Of a stretch of DNA of 50,355 bases, positions 28,461-37,948 are shown one piece after another (within the stretch, counting starts at the first letter, position 1; every line of letters begins with the position of its first letter). This stretch comes from Candidatus Parvarchaeota archaeon (GTDB taxonomy: Archaea > Nanobdellota > Nanobdellia > Parvarchaeales > Parvarchaeaceae). The notes under the pieces are model-generated. The model was given only the letters and a program-made list of their open reading frames with translations. It had not been told where the DNA came from and made no database searches. The DNA lies in contig JAMCSP010000017.1 in NCBI GenBank assembly GCA_023378865.1, positions 1-50,355 of the forward strand, in the 5' to 3' direction. The translations under genes and the position numbers were made by a program.

Positions 28461-30326
28461 TTACTCCTCACCTTCTGCAGACGTATCAGATTCTATCTTG
28501 CTTGATATTACGTCTCCCTTACTAAGACTTTCCTCTACATTTGCTTTAACTTCTTCCTTCTTCTTTTCAAGAAGTCCTTCTATCTTTGCTTTTACCTTTT
28601 TCTCTTCAATGTCGGTTAATTTCGAAAGCGAATATGCCAGTTCTATACCATACTTGTCAAACAGGCTTATCCTCTCCTGGAACAAGCTGCTTTTATGTTT
28701 TCTGTTGAGAAAGACTGAAAGATTCCTGACAAGCTCCTGCAGTGCAAGCTTTATCTCCTTTACTATTATTGGATAACTGGCGACTGAATTCTTGCTTTCA
28801 TTGGTATAAGGCACCCATACTGATGCAATGTGTATTATGAAGACAAGCGGGCCTATAGGCACCTTGCTTTCTACTTTCAGGCCGTAACGTGCATAGTCTA
28901 CACCTAAAAAGCTTTGCGTCAATGCACATGAAGAGGAATCAAACAACAAGGGTATTTTATTTGCAAACCTCATTAAAATTGCCCTATCATTCTGTATCTT
29001 TCCGCCATAAGCTGCAGCAACCTCTATCTGGAAAGGCATTCCCCTGTAAACTTCCGGTTTCCTTGTAACTGATTTGACAAACTCAGGTGAATATTCCTTC
29101 TTTAGGCTCTTTTCCAGTTCTTCTCCTCCTATCGGTGACAAACAATCAGTCTGCGGTCTCATTAAATCTAGGGACTGCAGAGCTTTGAGTATTGAATTTG
29201 CCTGTACTCTATCAATATCCTGTGGTTTAGCCTTGGCATCTATCCCTGCACTTTTCAGTGTCTGCTCTGCAACTGCCCTGCTTACCCTGGACAATTCATT
29301 CTCTAAAACCGATGCAACGGTCCTTTCAGTTGAATTTTTTAGAATCCTCATGAATATACCTATTTCCAGTCCTTCTGGGTGTGGCTTGATTGCCAGAGGT
29401 TCCTTTGGCAGAGAATCTATTACCCTTTTGTATGTAATCTTTTCTCCATTTGGATTTATATAAATTAAAGTTGCATGCGGGTTTACCAAAGCAGTTCTTC
29501 TCACATATTCATCCAACCCCTTATTTCCACTTACATAAAGACCTTCTATCTCCAACTCAATGCTTGTACCGGATTCATAAGGATAATCATCATCGTTTTC
29601 TTCAATAACTTCTGGCTCATTTTTTAGGATATTTATCTGAACTTTCATCATCTTAGCCTTCTTTGCGCTTTTTATCTTAGAAATTATCTTTGCAGGCTTG
29701 CCTGTTGTAAGCTGTGAGTAAAGGACTGCTGAATGGATACCTATTCCCTGCTGGCCTCTGCCCTGCCTCATTGACTGGAATTTGCTTCCATAGAGCATCC
29801 TCCCGAATATGTCGGGTATTTTTGATGGAATTATCCCAGGACCGTTGTCCATTATTTTTATAAGGAATATCGGAGCATTCTTCTTTAACCTAAGCTGCTT
29901 TCCATTCATGAGTACCAAAAGCTTGTCGTTGTTTTCTGATATGTCAAATGTTACATCATCAAATGAAACTGATAACTTGCCGGATCTTATCTGCTTTGAC
30001 TCGCTTTTTCCCTTGTAAAGGACAGTGAACTCATTTTTCCTTACTATCAACTGCCCTACATTCTGTTTTTCGTCAAGTAATTGGTAATTGTCACTCAATG
30101 CCTTTACATCTATAGTTATTTCCGGCAAAGTTACCTTTTCTTTACTTCTTTCCTGCATGTGGCCCATTTCTTCACAAGCATCCAAAGAATTATCAACAGC
30201 CTCCTTCACACATGTAAGCAACGCCTTTTGTTTATTGTCAAAACCTAAAAGATGCCTGTTCTTTTCAAAGAATTCTGTAACACTTATAGCTCTTTGTCCC
30301 TTTGCAAGTTCTTCAGCGATTTCCAT
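28461..30326 (-). CDS. top6B: DNA topoisomerase VI subunit B
   Basis: SVTEFFEKNRHLLGFDNKQKALLTCVKEAVDNSLDACEE; MDNGPGIIPSKIPDIFGRMLYGSKF...RQGRGQQGIGIHSAVLYSQLTTG. Confidence 0.96.
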   Translation of the reverse strand: MEIAEELAKGQRAISVTEFFEKNRHLLGFDNKQKALLTCVKEAVDNSLDACEEMGHMQERSKEKVTLPEITIDVKALSDNYQLLDEKQNVGQLIVRKNEFTVLYKGKSESKQIRSGKLSVSFDDVTFDISENNDKLLVLMNGKQLRLKKNAPIFLIKIMDNGPGIIPSKIPDIFGRMLYGSKFQSMRQGRGQQGIGIHSAVLYSQLTTGKPAKIISKIKSAKKAKMMKVQINILKNEPEVIEENDDDYPYESGTSIELEIEGLYVSGNKGLDEYVRRTALVNPHATLIYINPNGEKITYKRVIDSLPKEPLAIKPHPEGLEIGIFMRILKNSTERTVASVLENELSRVSRAVAEQTLKSAGIDAKAKPQDIDRVQANSILKALQSLDLMRPQTDCLSPIGGEELEKSLKKEYSPEFVKSVTRKPEVYRGMPFQIEVAAAYGGKIQNDRAILMRFANKIPLLFDSSSCALTQSFLGVDYARYGLKVESKVPIGPLVFIIHIASVWVPYTNESKNSVASYPIIVKEIKLALQELVRNLSVFLNRKHKSSLFQERISLFDKYGIELAYSLSKLTDIEEKKVKAKIEGLLEKKKEEVKANVEESLSKGDVISSKIESDTSAEGEE

Positions 30327-30834
30327 TCAGATACACCTCTACTTTCTTTTTATTTATCATTGAAAACACATTATCATGTTTTGCGCCATTTAAAATCATT
30401 TCTATTGCAGACTGTGCAATAGATATATTCTGTATCTGTCCGATAATACTTATAGTTTTCCCATAAACATTTATGTAGCAGGAGGTTGCCTTCATTAGCC
30501 TCTGCTTTATCATTCCTCTAGTTCCTATAACCCTCCCTTTAAGCTGCATTGCCCTTTTCTCAGAATTACTGTAATCCCTTAGACTTATTATAACAAGGTC
30601 ATAATCATCATCCAACAGTAAAGAGGAAATTGCCGCATCAAAGCCTCTGTTAAAGGCATTTATTACATTTTTAGCCGACAAAACCTCAAGAGCACTCTTT
30701 CCGCTTATATAGGCAGTGTTCCCGTCTACTTCGAATGTAACACCGTGCTCCTTTATCTTTTCAAGCAGCTTTTTCTGTCTTACTATCTCTTTTGCCTTTT
30801 TTCCGTTCATCAATACTTCATCTTCCATTTTAAA
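30313..30834 (-). CDS. KH-domain RNA-binding protein (Krr1/Pno1-like)
   Basis: LKGRVIGTRGMIKQRLMKATSCYINVYGKTISIIG; the internal start MEDEVLMNGKK (ATG ~30829) is preferred, since the longer track ORF to 30873 overlaps elp3. Confidence 0.8.
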   Translation of the reverse strand, partial: FKMEDEVLMNGKKAKEIVRQKKLLEKIKEHGVTFEVDGNTAYISGKSALEVLSAKNVINAFNRGFDAAISSLLLDDDYDLVIISLRDYSNSEKRAMQLKGRVIGTRGMIKQRLMKATSCYINVYGKTISIIGQIQNISIAQSAIEMILNGAKHDNVFSMINKKKVEVYLNGNR

Positions 30835-32407
30835 GCTCCTTTGACATGTACCACTTGTATCTTTTGTACCCAAGATTTCTGTAATACTCGCGCACGCCTA
30901 CACCAGATATAACATTTATCTTATTTATTGAATATTCTTCTTTTGTTATTCTTTCAGCTTCAGAAAGCAGTTCCCTGCCGAATCCCCTGTGCTGAAATGC
31001 CTTATCATTGCTCTCGTTTATATTTAAATGTTCGCCGTAAACATGCAATTCTCTTACAAATGCCTCATTCGAATTATCAGGTATCCTTAACCTCAAAAAT
31101 GCAATGATTGCATTGTTGTTATTATCATCCACGCTTAGAAAAACTTCATCCCCGTTTGCAGACCTGTAATTTTCCCTGTTTAATTTTATTTTAACAGGCT
31201 TCGAAATCTTTACATGACCTATCTCCCTGCTTCTTATGTCATTTGCTCTTTTCCCCCTCTCTGCTATTTTCACATCGATAAGCTGCCTTAGATTTGTCAC
31301 TTTTATCCCATTCTCTATAAAAGTAGATGGTATGTCCCTTTCGATCCTCATTATCCTCAGCCATTTTGGCGCATTTATCTCCGCTTCTGCTATTAAATCA
31401 ACAACTTCATCAACAGGATAGGGTTTATAATTTCCTCTTTTCCACATTTCATACAAGCCGGTTCCACGGATAACTAATGTAGGATATATCTTTATGGCAT
31501 CCGGCTTGAAATCCTCATTGTCGTATATCTGTTTAATTGTCTCCCTATCTTTGTCTTTGTCTGAAAACGGAAGATTAAGCATTATATGATAATCAACTTT
31601 GTATCCGTAATTTTTCAGCCTTCTGCTTGCATCAATTACATCTGCTATGTTATGCCCGCGGTTATTTTTAAGCAATACTTCGTCATAGATGCTCTGAACA
31701 CCCATCTCAAGTCTTGTTATGCCGAAATCCAGCATTCTTTCTATGTCTTCATTTGAGCACCTCTCTGGCTTTGTCTCCGCAGCAAATGCAACACACCTTA
31801 TTCCTGCAGTTTCATTAAACTGCTTCTGTGCTTCAATATCACCATCTACCTTTTCACCGTAAAACTCATTCAGTGCCCTGTAAACATTTGTAACATAATC
31901 CTTTACGTAATCTTTAGGTAAAGTCGTAAACGTTCCGCCTATAACTATAATTTCTATTTTCTGGGGGTTGTAACCCATAAAAAGGTAATGCTTCAATCTT
32001 GCAGTTACCTGTTTGTAAGGATCATAAGCATTCATCAATGCCCTTCTGGCAGCAGGCTCAAAGCCAGTGTAACTCTGCGGAGTATTGAATTTTGTACCGC
32101 CTGGACAGAATATACAAGTGCCATGCGGGCAGTCATATGGCTTTGTCATTATCGCAACTACATTTACTCCGGATAGAACCCGTACAGGCTTTGAAACCAT
32201 AATGCCTGCGTATTTTTCCCTTTCATCCTGTGAAAAGTAATTTAATATCTCGCCGTTCTTTGGTATATTGCTCATGCCTATCTGTCTGCATACCTCTCTT
32301 TTTATAGCTAGAAGCTCTTTTCTGTTTCTTATCCTGCCTTCTTCTATCTCTTTTTTGAAAAGAGGCATAAAAGTGGATAAGTTTTCCTGTTTATTGTAAT
32401 AATCCAT
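30830..32407 (-). CDS. elp3: Elp3 family radical SAM/GNAT tRNA U34 modification enzyme
   Basis: TKPYDCPHGTCIFCPGGTKFNTPQSYTGFEPAARRA; C-terminal GNAT HRGFGRELLSEAERI. Confidence 0.95.
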   Translation of the reverse strand: MDYYNKQENLSTFMPLFKKEIEEGRIRNRKELLAIKREVCRQIGMSNIPKNGEILNYFSQDEREKYAGIMVSKPVRVLSGVNVVAIMTKPYDCPHGTCIFCPGGTKFNTPQSYTGFEPAARRALMNAYDPYKQVTARLKHYLFMGYNPQKIEIIVIGGTFTTLPKDYVKDYVTNVYRALNEFYGEKVDGDIEAQKQFNETAGIRCVAFAAETKPERCSNEDIERMLDFGITRLEMGVQSIYDEVLLKNNRGHNIADVIDASRRLKNYGYKVDYHIMLNLPFSDKDKDRETIKQIYDNEDFKPDAIKIYPTLVIRGTGLYEMWKRGNYKPYPVDEVVDLIAEAEINAPKWLRIMRIERDIPSTFIENGIKVTNLRQLIDVKIAERGKRANDIRSREIGHVKISKPVKIKLNRENYRSANGDEVFLSVDDNNNNAIIAFLRLRIPDNSNEAFVRELHVYGEHLNINESNDKAFQHRGFGRELLSEAERITKEEYSINKINVISGVGVREYYRNLGYKRYKWYMSKEL

Positions 32408-32447
32408 ATGCTTTATAATTTATAAAAGCTGGATATATAAATTATGT

Positions 32448-33785
32448 ATGGACAATAAAGGGCAGATGATAACTATATTTTTCTCATTGTTTCTAATACT
32501 TGCAGTTATAACCATACTTGGAATAGAATCTGCGAACCTCAATACAAATGAAAATGTGAATTCGCTGATACAAGCCTATAACCTGCCTAAACTGCAGTAT
32601 TATTTTTTCCTTAATTCGCTTTCAAAAGCTAATTCTCTAACAATATCCAATGGAGTGTACAATATAATTTATTCCACCTTGCAAAAAGTATACTCAAATG
32701 AATTACAAAATATCAACGTTTCAGCGGTATTACTAAATACATCAAACGTTGTAATGCAGCTTCCAAATAAACCGGCAAACATAATAAGCTATATACCGGT
32801 AACCCTATTCAACGTACAAACACAGGCCACCCCTTCTCCTTTCCAGCAGATGATAAACGCCAGTTATACAGTATATGAGAACTATTCAAATGCAGAACTA
32901 AGCAATGTTGAGTTCTTTTATTTCAATGGAACGGTTATACCTTCCTGGCTGGAAAGCCGTACAGGACAGTATGCGGTCTGGTGGATAAAGATAGGAAGCA
33001 TACCGGCAAGTTCGTCTTTTACAGTTTACATGGGTTTTGCCAGTAAAGATGCCAACCTTTTCAATAAGATTACAATAGGGGAGGCACCGGAACTTTCTAC
33101 AACATACGGAGAGTATGATGATGGTGCAGATATATTCAATTACTACACAAACTTTACAGGCCCCTCACTGCCAAGCGGATGGGTCGCTTATTACATAAAT
33201 TCAGGAGCAACCTTGACGGTTAATGACGGTTTAAACTTAACGGCTTCATACTCAGTAAAGGGCCGTACTGAAACATTTGATCAAGTTCTTGTCTATTTTA
33301 CAACAAGCGACAGCACTAACGAGGTATTCGATGCATATAGAGCTCCTACTTCCTATGGCGGTTCATGCACACTATTGGGGTGGACGACCGGCTCTCCAAC
33401 AATTGCTGGGCCAATAAGTGGAACTGCCTATGTCTATTCAATTGGTGATGGTTATTCTGGTTTTGCATGTGTAGGCCAGACAGGAGGTATACTTGAAAAT
33501 GGCGGTTCAATAGCATCGCCAATGAAGATTGAACGACCGACTATTGCAAGCTTTTACTGGGTAAATGGAAAACAGCAATTTTGGCAGAACTATAGCAGTG
33601 AGATAAGCGCATCTAATAATGGATACTCAACTGGTTCAACAAATTCAATATTTTTAGGAGGAGATTGGGCAAGTTCAGCATATCCTACGGCAGGGAATGT
33701 AATAATCTACTATTGGGCCAGATTAAGAGCTTATCCTCCAAATGGGGTGATGCCTTCAATTGGATTTGGCAGTGATTTTCCATAA
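32448..33785 (+). CDS. Secreted/surface protein, class III-like signal and DUF2341-like domain
   Basis: MDNKGQMITIFFSLFLILAVITIL N-terminus; FFYFNGTVIPSWLESRTGQYAVWWIKIGSIPASSSFTVYMGFA. Confidence 0.75.
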   Translation: MDNKGQMITIFFSLFLILAVITILGIESANLNTNENVNSLIQAYNLPKLQYYFFLNSLSKANSLTISNGVYNIIYSTLQKVYSNELQNINVSAVLLNTSNVVMQLPNKPANIISYIPVTLFNVQTQATPSPFQQMINASYTVYENYSNAELSNVEFFYFNGTVIPSWLESRTGQYAVWWIKIGSIPASSSFTVYMGFASKDANLFNKITIGEAPELSTTYGEYDDGADIFNYYTNFTGPSLPSGWVAYYINSGATLTVNDGLNLTASYSVKGRTETFDQVLVYFTTSDSTNEVFDAYRAPTSYGGSCTLLGWTTGSPTIAGPISGTAYVYSIGDGYSGFACVGQTGGILENGGSIASPMKIERPTIASFYWVNGKQQFWQNYSSEISASNNGYSTGSTNSIFLGGDWASSAYPTAGNVIIYYWARLRAYPPNGVMPSIGFGSDFP

Positions 33786-33844
33786 GAAGAATTTGTTAAA
33801 TTTTAAAACGAGCCAAAATTATTTTTGTTTTAATCTACTCAGCC

Positions 33845-34978
33845 CTATTCACTTAATATAAAACTTGCTGTTTTTTCCCTGTTAAAGGGTATTAAATCAT
33901 CATAACCCTGCCCAGTTCCCAAAAAAAGTATCGGCTTTTTAGTAACATAGGATATTGAGAGAACTGCCCCCCCTTTCTTATCAACGTCTGCCTTTGAAAG
34001 TATGTTTGCATCTATTCCTATTTCCCTATTAAACACTTCAGCCTGCTTGACAACATCATTTCCCGTCAAGGCATCCCCTATGAATATAGTAAGATCTGGC
34101 TTGCTAACTCTTTTAACTTTCTTCAATTCTTCGATTAGGTTTTTGTTTATGTCGCTTCTTCCCGCAGTGTCAATCAGTACAACATCCTCTTTTGCTGAAA
34201 CTGCATGCTTTACGGCATCAAATGCAACCGCTGCAGGATCTGCTCCATATGTATGCTTTATTATAGGAACATTCAATCTTTTTGCATGTATTTCAAGCTG
34301 CTCTATTGAGGCTGCACGAAATGTGTCACCTGCTGCAACAACCGGCTTTAAATCATTTGAAAGGAAGAACTTGCAAAGCTTTGCTATCGTAGTGGTCTTT
34401 CCAGCGCCGTTTACGCCTATTATCAGTATTATAAACGGCTTTTTGCTTTTAATGTCAGAAATAAATTTTTCCTTGTCATAAGCAATCAAAACGCCGGCGA
34501 TGCTCTCTTTTATTGCATTTTCCAGATATTTTTTATTTCCAAAAACTGAGATGCTCTGGCCTACAAGTCTGTTTTTCAGTTCCTTTTCTATGCCTTCAAG
34601 TACAGACAATGCAACATTATTTTCCAGAAGAACCGACTTTATTTCTGAATAGATCATTTCAACGTCTTCTTCTGTTACTGTATGTGAAAGAATCGATTTC
34701 TTTTTTACAGGAATTTTCTGCTGTTTTCCCTCTGCCTTTGTTTCCCCCTTTTCAACATCCTTAAGTTCAGAAACTTCCTTCTTTATTTCCCTGACTTCTT
34801 CTTTTATTTCCTTTTTGTCTTCCGGCAGTATGTCTTTTTTAAGTTCAACTTTATCCTGTTGTAGGATATTCTCTTCCTTCTTCTCTTCTTCTAGAATTTC
34901 CTTTTCTTCTTCTTTTGAAAGTTTTTTCTGTATGGAATTTAAGGAATCCTTTATTTTTTTCTTTATGAAGTCAAACAT
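33845..34978 (-). CDS. ftsY: Signal recognition particle receptor FtsY
   Basis: ILIIGVNGAGKTTTIAKLCKF...VVAAGDTFRAASIEQLEIHAKRLNVP...DVVLIDTAGRSDINKNLIEELKKV. Confidence 0.95.
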   Translation of the reverse strand: MFDFIKKKIKDSLNSIQKKLSKEEEKEILEEEKKEENILQQDKVELKKDILPEDKKEIKEEVREIKKEVSELKDVEKGETKAEGKQQKIPVKKKSILSHTVTEEDVEMIYSEIKSVLLENNVALSVLEGIEKELKNRLVGQSISVFGNKKYLENAIKESIAGVLIAYDKEKFISDIKSKKPFIILIIGVNGAGKTTTIAKLCKFFLSNDLKPVVAAGDTFRAASIEQLEIHAKRLNVPIIKHTYGADPAAVAFDAVKHAVSAKEDVVLIDTAGRSDINKNLIEELKKVKRVSKPDLTIFIGDALTGNDVVKQAEVFNREIGIDANILSKADVDKKGGAVLSISYVTKKPILFLGTGQGYDDLIPFNREKTASFILSE

Positions 34979-34979
34979 A

Positions 34980-35402
34980 TTATCTTAATGAGTTTTGGTA
35001 GCTTTCGTAAAGCTTATTTGCCTCTTCTTCTAATTTTGTGCCCCTTTCCTGTAAAACCTGTATTGTCTGCGCTATTGAACTTATATTTGCGCTTACCTCC
35101 TTAAAATCATTCTCCAGCTTTGACTTTAATTCCTTAAATGAGAAGGACTTAAAGATGTTGCTGCCTATGCCAATGATTGCATCATTAAGTTCGTTTACCT
35201 TTCCTCTTATAAAAATATCCTGCGCGTAGGGGAGCAGAACATCGCTGTTCTCTTTTAATGAACTTAATCCGTCTAATGCTCTTGCAATGTTATCCTGTGT
35301 TACCTGCAGGTTATTAAGAACATTTATGTAATTTTCTAGTTCCCTTCTTATATACTCGATTTCCATCAGCTGATTGCTCAGCTTTTCCTCGTCGATTTCC
35401 AT
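34980..35402 (-). CDS. pfdA: Prefoldin alpha subunit
   Basis: Coiled-coil with LLPYAQDIFIRGKV beta-hairpin region; position between ftsY and L31e. Confidence 0.82.
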   Translation of the reverse strand: MEIDEEKLSNQLMEIEYIRRELENYINVLNNLQVTQDNIARALDGLSSLKENSDVLLPYAQDIFIRGKVNELNDAIIGIGSNIFKSFSFKELKSKLENDFKEVSANISSIAQTIQVLQERGTKLEEEANKLYESYQNSLR

Positions 35403-35666
35403 TTACTGGCCCTGTTTTACAAGATTCACTGTGACTATCTTCTTATCGTCTTTAGAACACATTACTCTTATCTTTGTCTTTGGATCTTTCATCCCTCTGC
35501 TGAATATTTCATTGTTGACATCCTGGCTTAATTTGACAGCTTCTGCCTTCATATGCCTTTTTATAAAGGCCCTCAGGTATTTTGAAGCCGCTGCCGCTCT
35601 TTTGTAAGGAGGTACCTTTTCTATTCCCCTCCGCATATTTACCATCAGTATCTTTTGCTCCGCCAT
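35403..35666 (-). CDS. rpl31e: 50S ribosomal protein L31e
   Basis: PPYKRAAAASKYLRAFIKRHMKAEAVKLSQDVNNEIFSRGMKDPKTKIRV. Confidence 0.92.
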   Translation of the reverse strand: MAEQKILMVNMRRGIEKVPPYKRAAAASKYLRAFIKRHMKAEAVKLSQDVNNEIFSRGMKDPKTKIRVMCSKDDKKIVTVNLVKQGQ

Positions 35667-35667
35667 T

Positions 35668-35814
35668 TTACCTACCTACGTTCTTATTCATCCTAGACCT
35701 GTCCATCTTCCTTGTTCCATATTTCCTTATCTGCGCAAATACAGGCGGACGACTGACTTTCCTAGCATGCCTTATCAATGCTCTTTTTTTATTTGCTGAT
35801 TTGTTCCTTGACAT
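35668..35814 (-). CDS. rpl39e: 50S ribosomal protein L39e (48 aa; not in ORF track)
   Basis: Translated by hand: MSRNKSANKKRALIRHARKVSRPPVFAQIRKYGTRKMDRSRMNKNVGR*; basic, next to L31e. Confidence 0.85.
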   Translation of the reverse strand: MSRNKSANKKRALIRHARKVSRPPVFAQIRKYGTRKMDRSRMNKNVGR

Positions 35815-35816
35815 AT

Positions 35817-36106
35817 TTATTTGTTCTCAAACTTTATTTTCTGCTCCTTTTTTGGCTGCGCTATTGTCTGCAGCAATTCCTTTAATCTTTGATCATCTAT
35901 AACTGATTTAAGCCTTCCTGTCAATGCTGACTGGATAAGCATGTTTTCCACTTCTTCTGCTAATTCTGGATGTGCATACCTCAAGTTTCCAAGCCTTTCT
36001 CTTGCTTCTTTTGTAAGGAACTTTACGAGTACCTCCTGCTTCAGCTGCTCCATCTTCTTTCTCTGCTCCGATTCCGATAGATCGTTTTTATTCTGGTATT
36101 CCATAT
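35817..36106 (-). CDS. PDCD5/TFAR19-related DNA-binding protein
   Basis: FLTKEARERLGNLRYAHPELAEEVENMLIQSALTGRLKSVIDDQRLKELLQTI; start probably at MEYQNKN (~36104), with the longer track start at 36131. Confidence 0.85.
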
Positions 36107-36534
36107 TTTTTTGCTGTTTCCTTGGCCGCATTGTCTGTGAAGGCTATGCCTTTTGGAGTAAGAACCCTTCCAAAATGATTCTGAACCTTTACTTTTTTAA
36201 TCAACTCTGCTTTTTCTAGTTCCTGCAGTATATGTCTTATTACCGCACCGCTCGCGGGCTTGAAATGTCTGCCGCTGTATCTGTTCTTTTCCTTGTCTCC
36301 GTAAATGTTCCTCAGACGGCTTACTCCTATAGGTTCTTTATTAGTGTACATTCTTCTCATTATGCTTGCTGCGCGGAGATACCACCAGTTATCCTGCGAT
36401 GGCACTCTGTCTTTTGCTGAACCGGTTTTTACAAACATTGCCCATTCCGGAGGAGGAGTTAACTTTTCTTCCTCAAGCTTCTTTGCAATCTCATTTACCA
36501 ATTCTATTTGATTTACGTCGTATCCTCTTATCAT
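36088..36534 (-). CDS. rps19e: 30S ribosomal protein S19e
   Basis: PPEWAMFVKTGSAKDRVPSQDNWWYLRAASIMRRMYTNKEPIGVSRLRNIYGDKEKN...HFKPASGAVIRHILQELEKAELI. Confidence 0.95.
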   Translation of the reverse strand: MIRGYDVNQIELVNEIAKKLEEEKLTPPPEWAMFVKTGSAKDRVPSQDNWWYLRAASIMRRMYTNKEPIGVSRLRNIYGDKEKNRYSGRHFKPASGAVIRHILQELEKAELIKKVKVQNHFGRVLTPKGIAFTDNAAKETAKKYGIPE

Positions 36535-36865
36535 ATTTTACCTTTCTAACACTTCCACAATTTAAGCATTTATAGGTTAAAAAACCTTGCTTCAACCTTA
36601 CCCTGCAGTTAACTCCAGGTATAAGTAATCTATTACAGCTTCTGCATATTAAAAACTTTTCCTCTTTTGATAATTTTATCTTTTTAGACGTTAATATCCT
36701 TTTAGCTATGTAAGCATACCTGTCTGAGAGAGCATTATTCTCTCTTGCGGCTTTTACAAGATAATCAAAATCTCTTTTAAATCTTTTTTCATCGTTTCTG
36801 TATACTGTCATGCCAGATATTATCACTGATCTTTTATTAATAGTATGATTATTGCCAAAAAGCAA
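36491..36865 (-). CDS. RNase P protein component Rpp21/Rpr2 (component 4)
   Basis: YAYIAKRILTSKKIKLSKEEKFLICRSCNRLLIPGVNCRVRL...TYKCLNCGSVRKV. Confidence 0.85.
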   Translation of the reverse strand: MLFGNNHTINKRSVIISGMTVYRNDEKRFKRDFDYLVKAARENNALSDRYAYIAKRILTSKKIKLSKEEKFLICRSCNRLLIPGVNCRVRLKQGFLTYKCLNCGSVRKVKYDKRIRRKSNRIGK

Positions 36866-36934
36866 ACTTAAAATAATTACAAACTTTCAAATTATAGAAA
36901 TATTTATAAATGATATATATCTCTTAAAAGTAAA

Positions 36935-36952
36935 GCGCTAGGGCAGAAGCGC
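36935..36952 (+). promoter_or_regulatory. Short 5'-leader hairpin (GCGCT...AGCGC) upstream of acidic microprotein
   Basis: gcgct(36935-36939) aggg caga agcgc(36948-36952), between a TATA-like tttataaa (36903-36910) and SD gggaggt. Confidence 0.5.
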
Positions 36953-36975
36953 AGAACAAAACCAGGGAGGTTAAT

Positions 36976-37107
36976 ATGGCCAAAAAGGACAAAAACAAAG
37001 TAGAAGACGACGATGAAATCATCGAAGAAGATGAACTAGATGGATTGGATGACGAAGATTTAGAAGATGACGATTTAGATGATTCAGACGAAGTTGACGA
37101 AGAATGA
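36976..37107 (+). CDS. 43-aa highly acidic microprotein
   Basis: Hand translation MAKKDKNKVEDDDEIIEEDELDGLDDEDLEDDDLDDSDEVDEE*; strong SD GGGAGGT just upstream; T-rich tract follows stop. Confidence 0.82.
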   Translation: MAKKDKNKVEDDDEIIEEDELDGLDDEDLEDDDLDDSDEVDEE

Positions 37108-37144
37108 ATAAAACAAAATAAAAGTTTATTTTTATATTTTTTAT

Positions 37145-37684
37145 TTAATTTAATTTTCTAAGGACAAGAACAAGGTTTTCATTTGCAAATTCTTCCGATA
37201 TTATGCTTTGCTTTTTGTCCCTTCTTACTATTTTTAAATAAAGCTTATCGCCGTTTTTTGCCCTTACTTCTATCGAATTTTCCATCTTTCTTATGTCAAT
37301 ATCGTTTTTTGTTCTTACTCCCGGCAGGGAAATTGCATGTATAACCGTGTCTCCATGCTTTGATATAAGATCTTCCGGTTCTATTACCTCCTTGGCAGAA
37401 AATGACTGTCTTGAACTGCTTTCATGGCTCTGCTGACTATCCTGCCGTTTATCTGTAAATATAGAACCGTTGAAAACGCCATTTAAAACCTGGGGTATAA
37501 GCTCATTTACCATCTTTGTAACGTCTATGTTCAAACCGCTTATGTTTATGCCCTGTGTTCTGAGAGGCCTGCCGCACTGCGGACAGAAACTCCATTCCTT
37601 TTCAACAGGCATTCCGCAAAATAAGCATTTTTTCTTCTGCATAAATTCTTTTGTACGTAATTGAATATATAATTTGCTATGCAT
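37145..37684 (-). CDS. Zinc-ribbon plus Hsp20/CS-like domain protein
   Basis: KKCLFCGMPVEKEWSFCPQCGRPL; C-terminal beta-sandwich-like VIHAISLPGVRTKNDIDIRKMENSIEVRAKNGDKLYLKIVRR. Confidence 0.65.
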   Translation of the reverse strand: MHSKLYIQLRTKEFMQKKKCLFCGMPVEKEWSFCPQCGRPLRTQGINISGLNIDVTKMVNELIPQVLNGVFNGSIFTDKRQDSQQSHESSSRQSFSAKEVIEPEDLISKHGDTVIHAISLPGVRTKNDIDIRKMENSIEVRAKNGDKLYLKIVRRDKKQSIISEEFANENLVLVLRKLN

Positions 37685-37727
37685 TGCAAGAAAAGGTTAA
37701 ATTATGGAAGAATCTATTAAAATATAT

Positions 37728-37947
37728 GATAAAATCACTGTTTTTGATAGGATTGATAATCTTTCTAATAGGAGGGGTATCCTTTTTGGGATTAAATATA
37801 CAGGCCGTAAGCGGGTATATCCATAAGATATTATCGTTCATACCTTTGCAGCAGGAGTACACTTCAATAATCTTTATAGTAATAGGATTGATATTTATGG
37901 GATTGAGCTTCCACTCAAAGATGGGCAAATACTATAAGTATTATTGA
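37728..37947 (+). CDS. Small two-TM membrane protein
   Basis: MIKSLFLIGLIIFLIGGVSFLGLNI...SIIFIVIGLIFMGLSFHSK; start uncertain (track start 37651). Confidence 0.5.
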
Positions 37948-37948
37948 C

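Noticed and set aside
36885-36960. Possible riboswitch or larger ncRNA upstream of the acidic microprotein
   Set aside because: Only one 5-bp hairpin is visible; too short and simple to claim a riboswitch.
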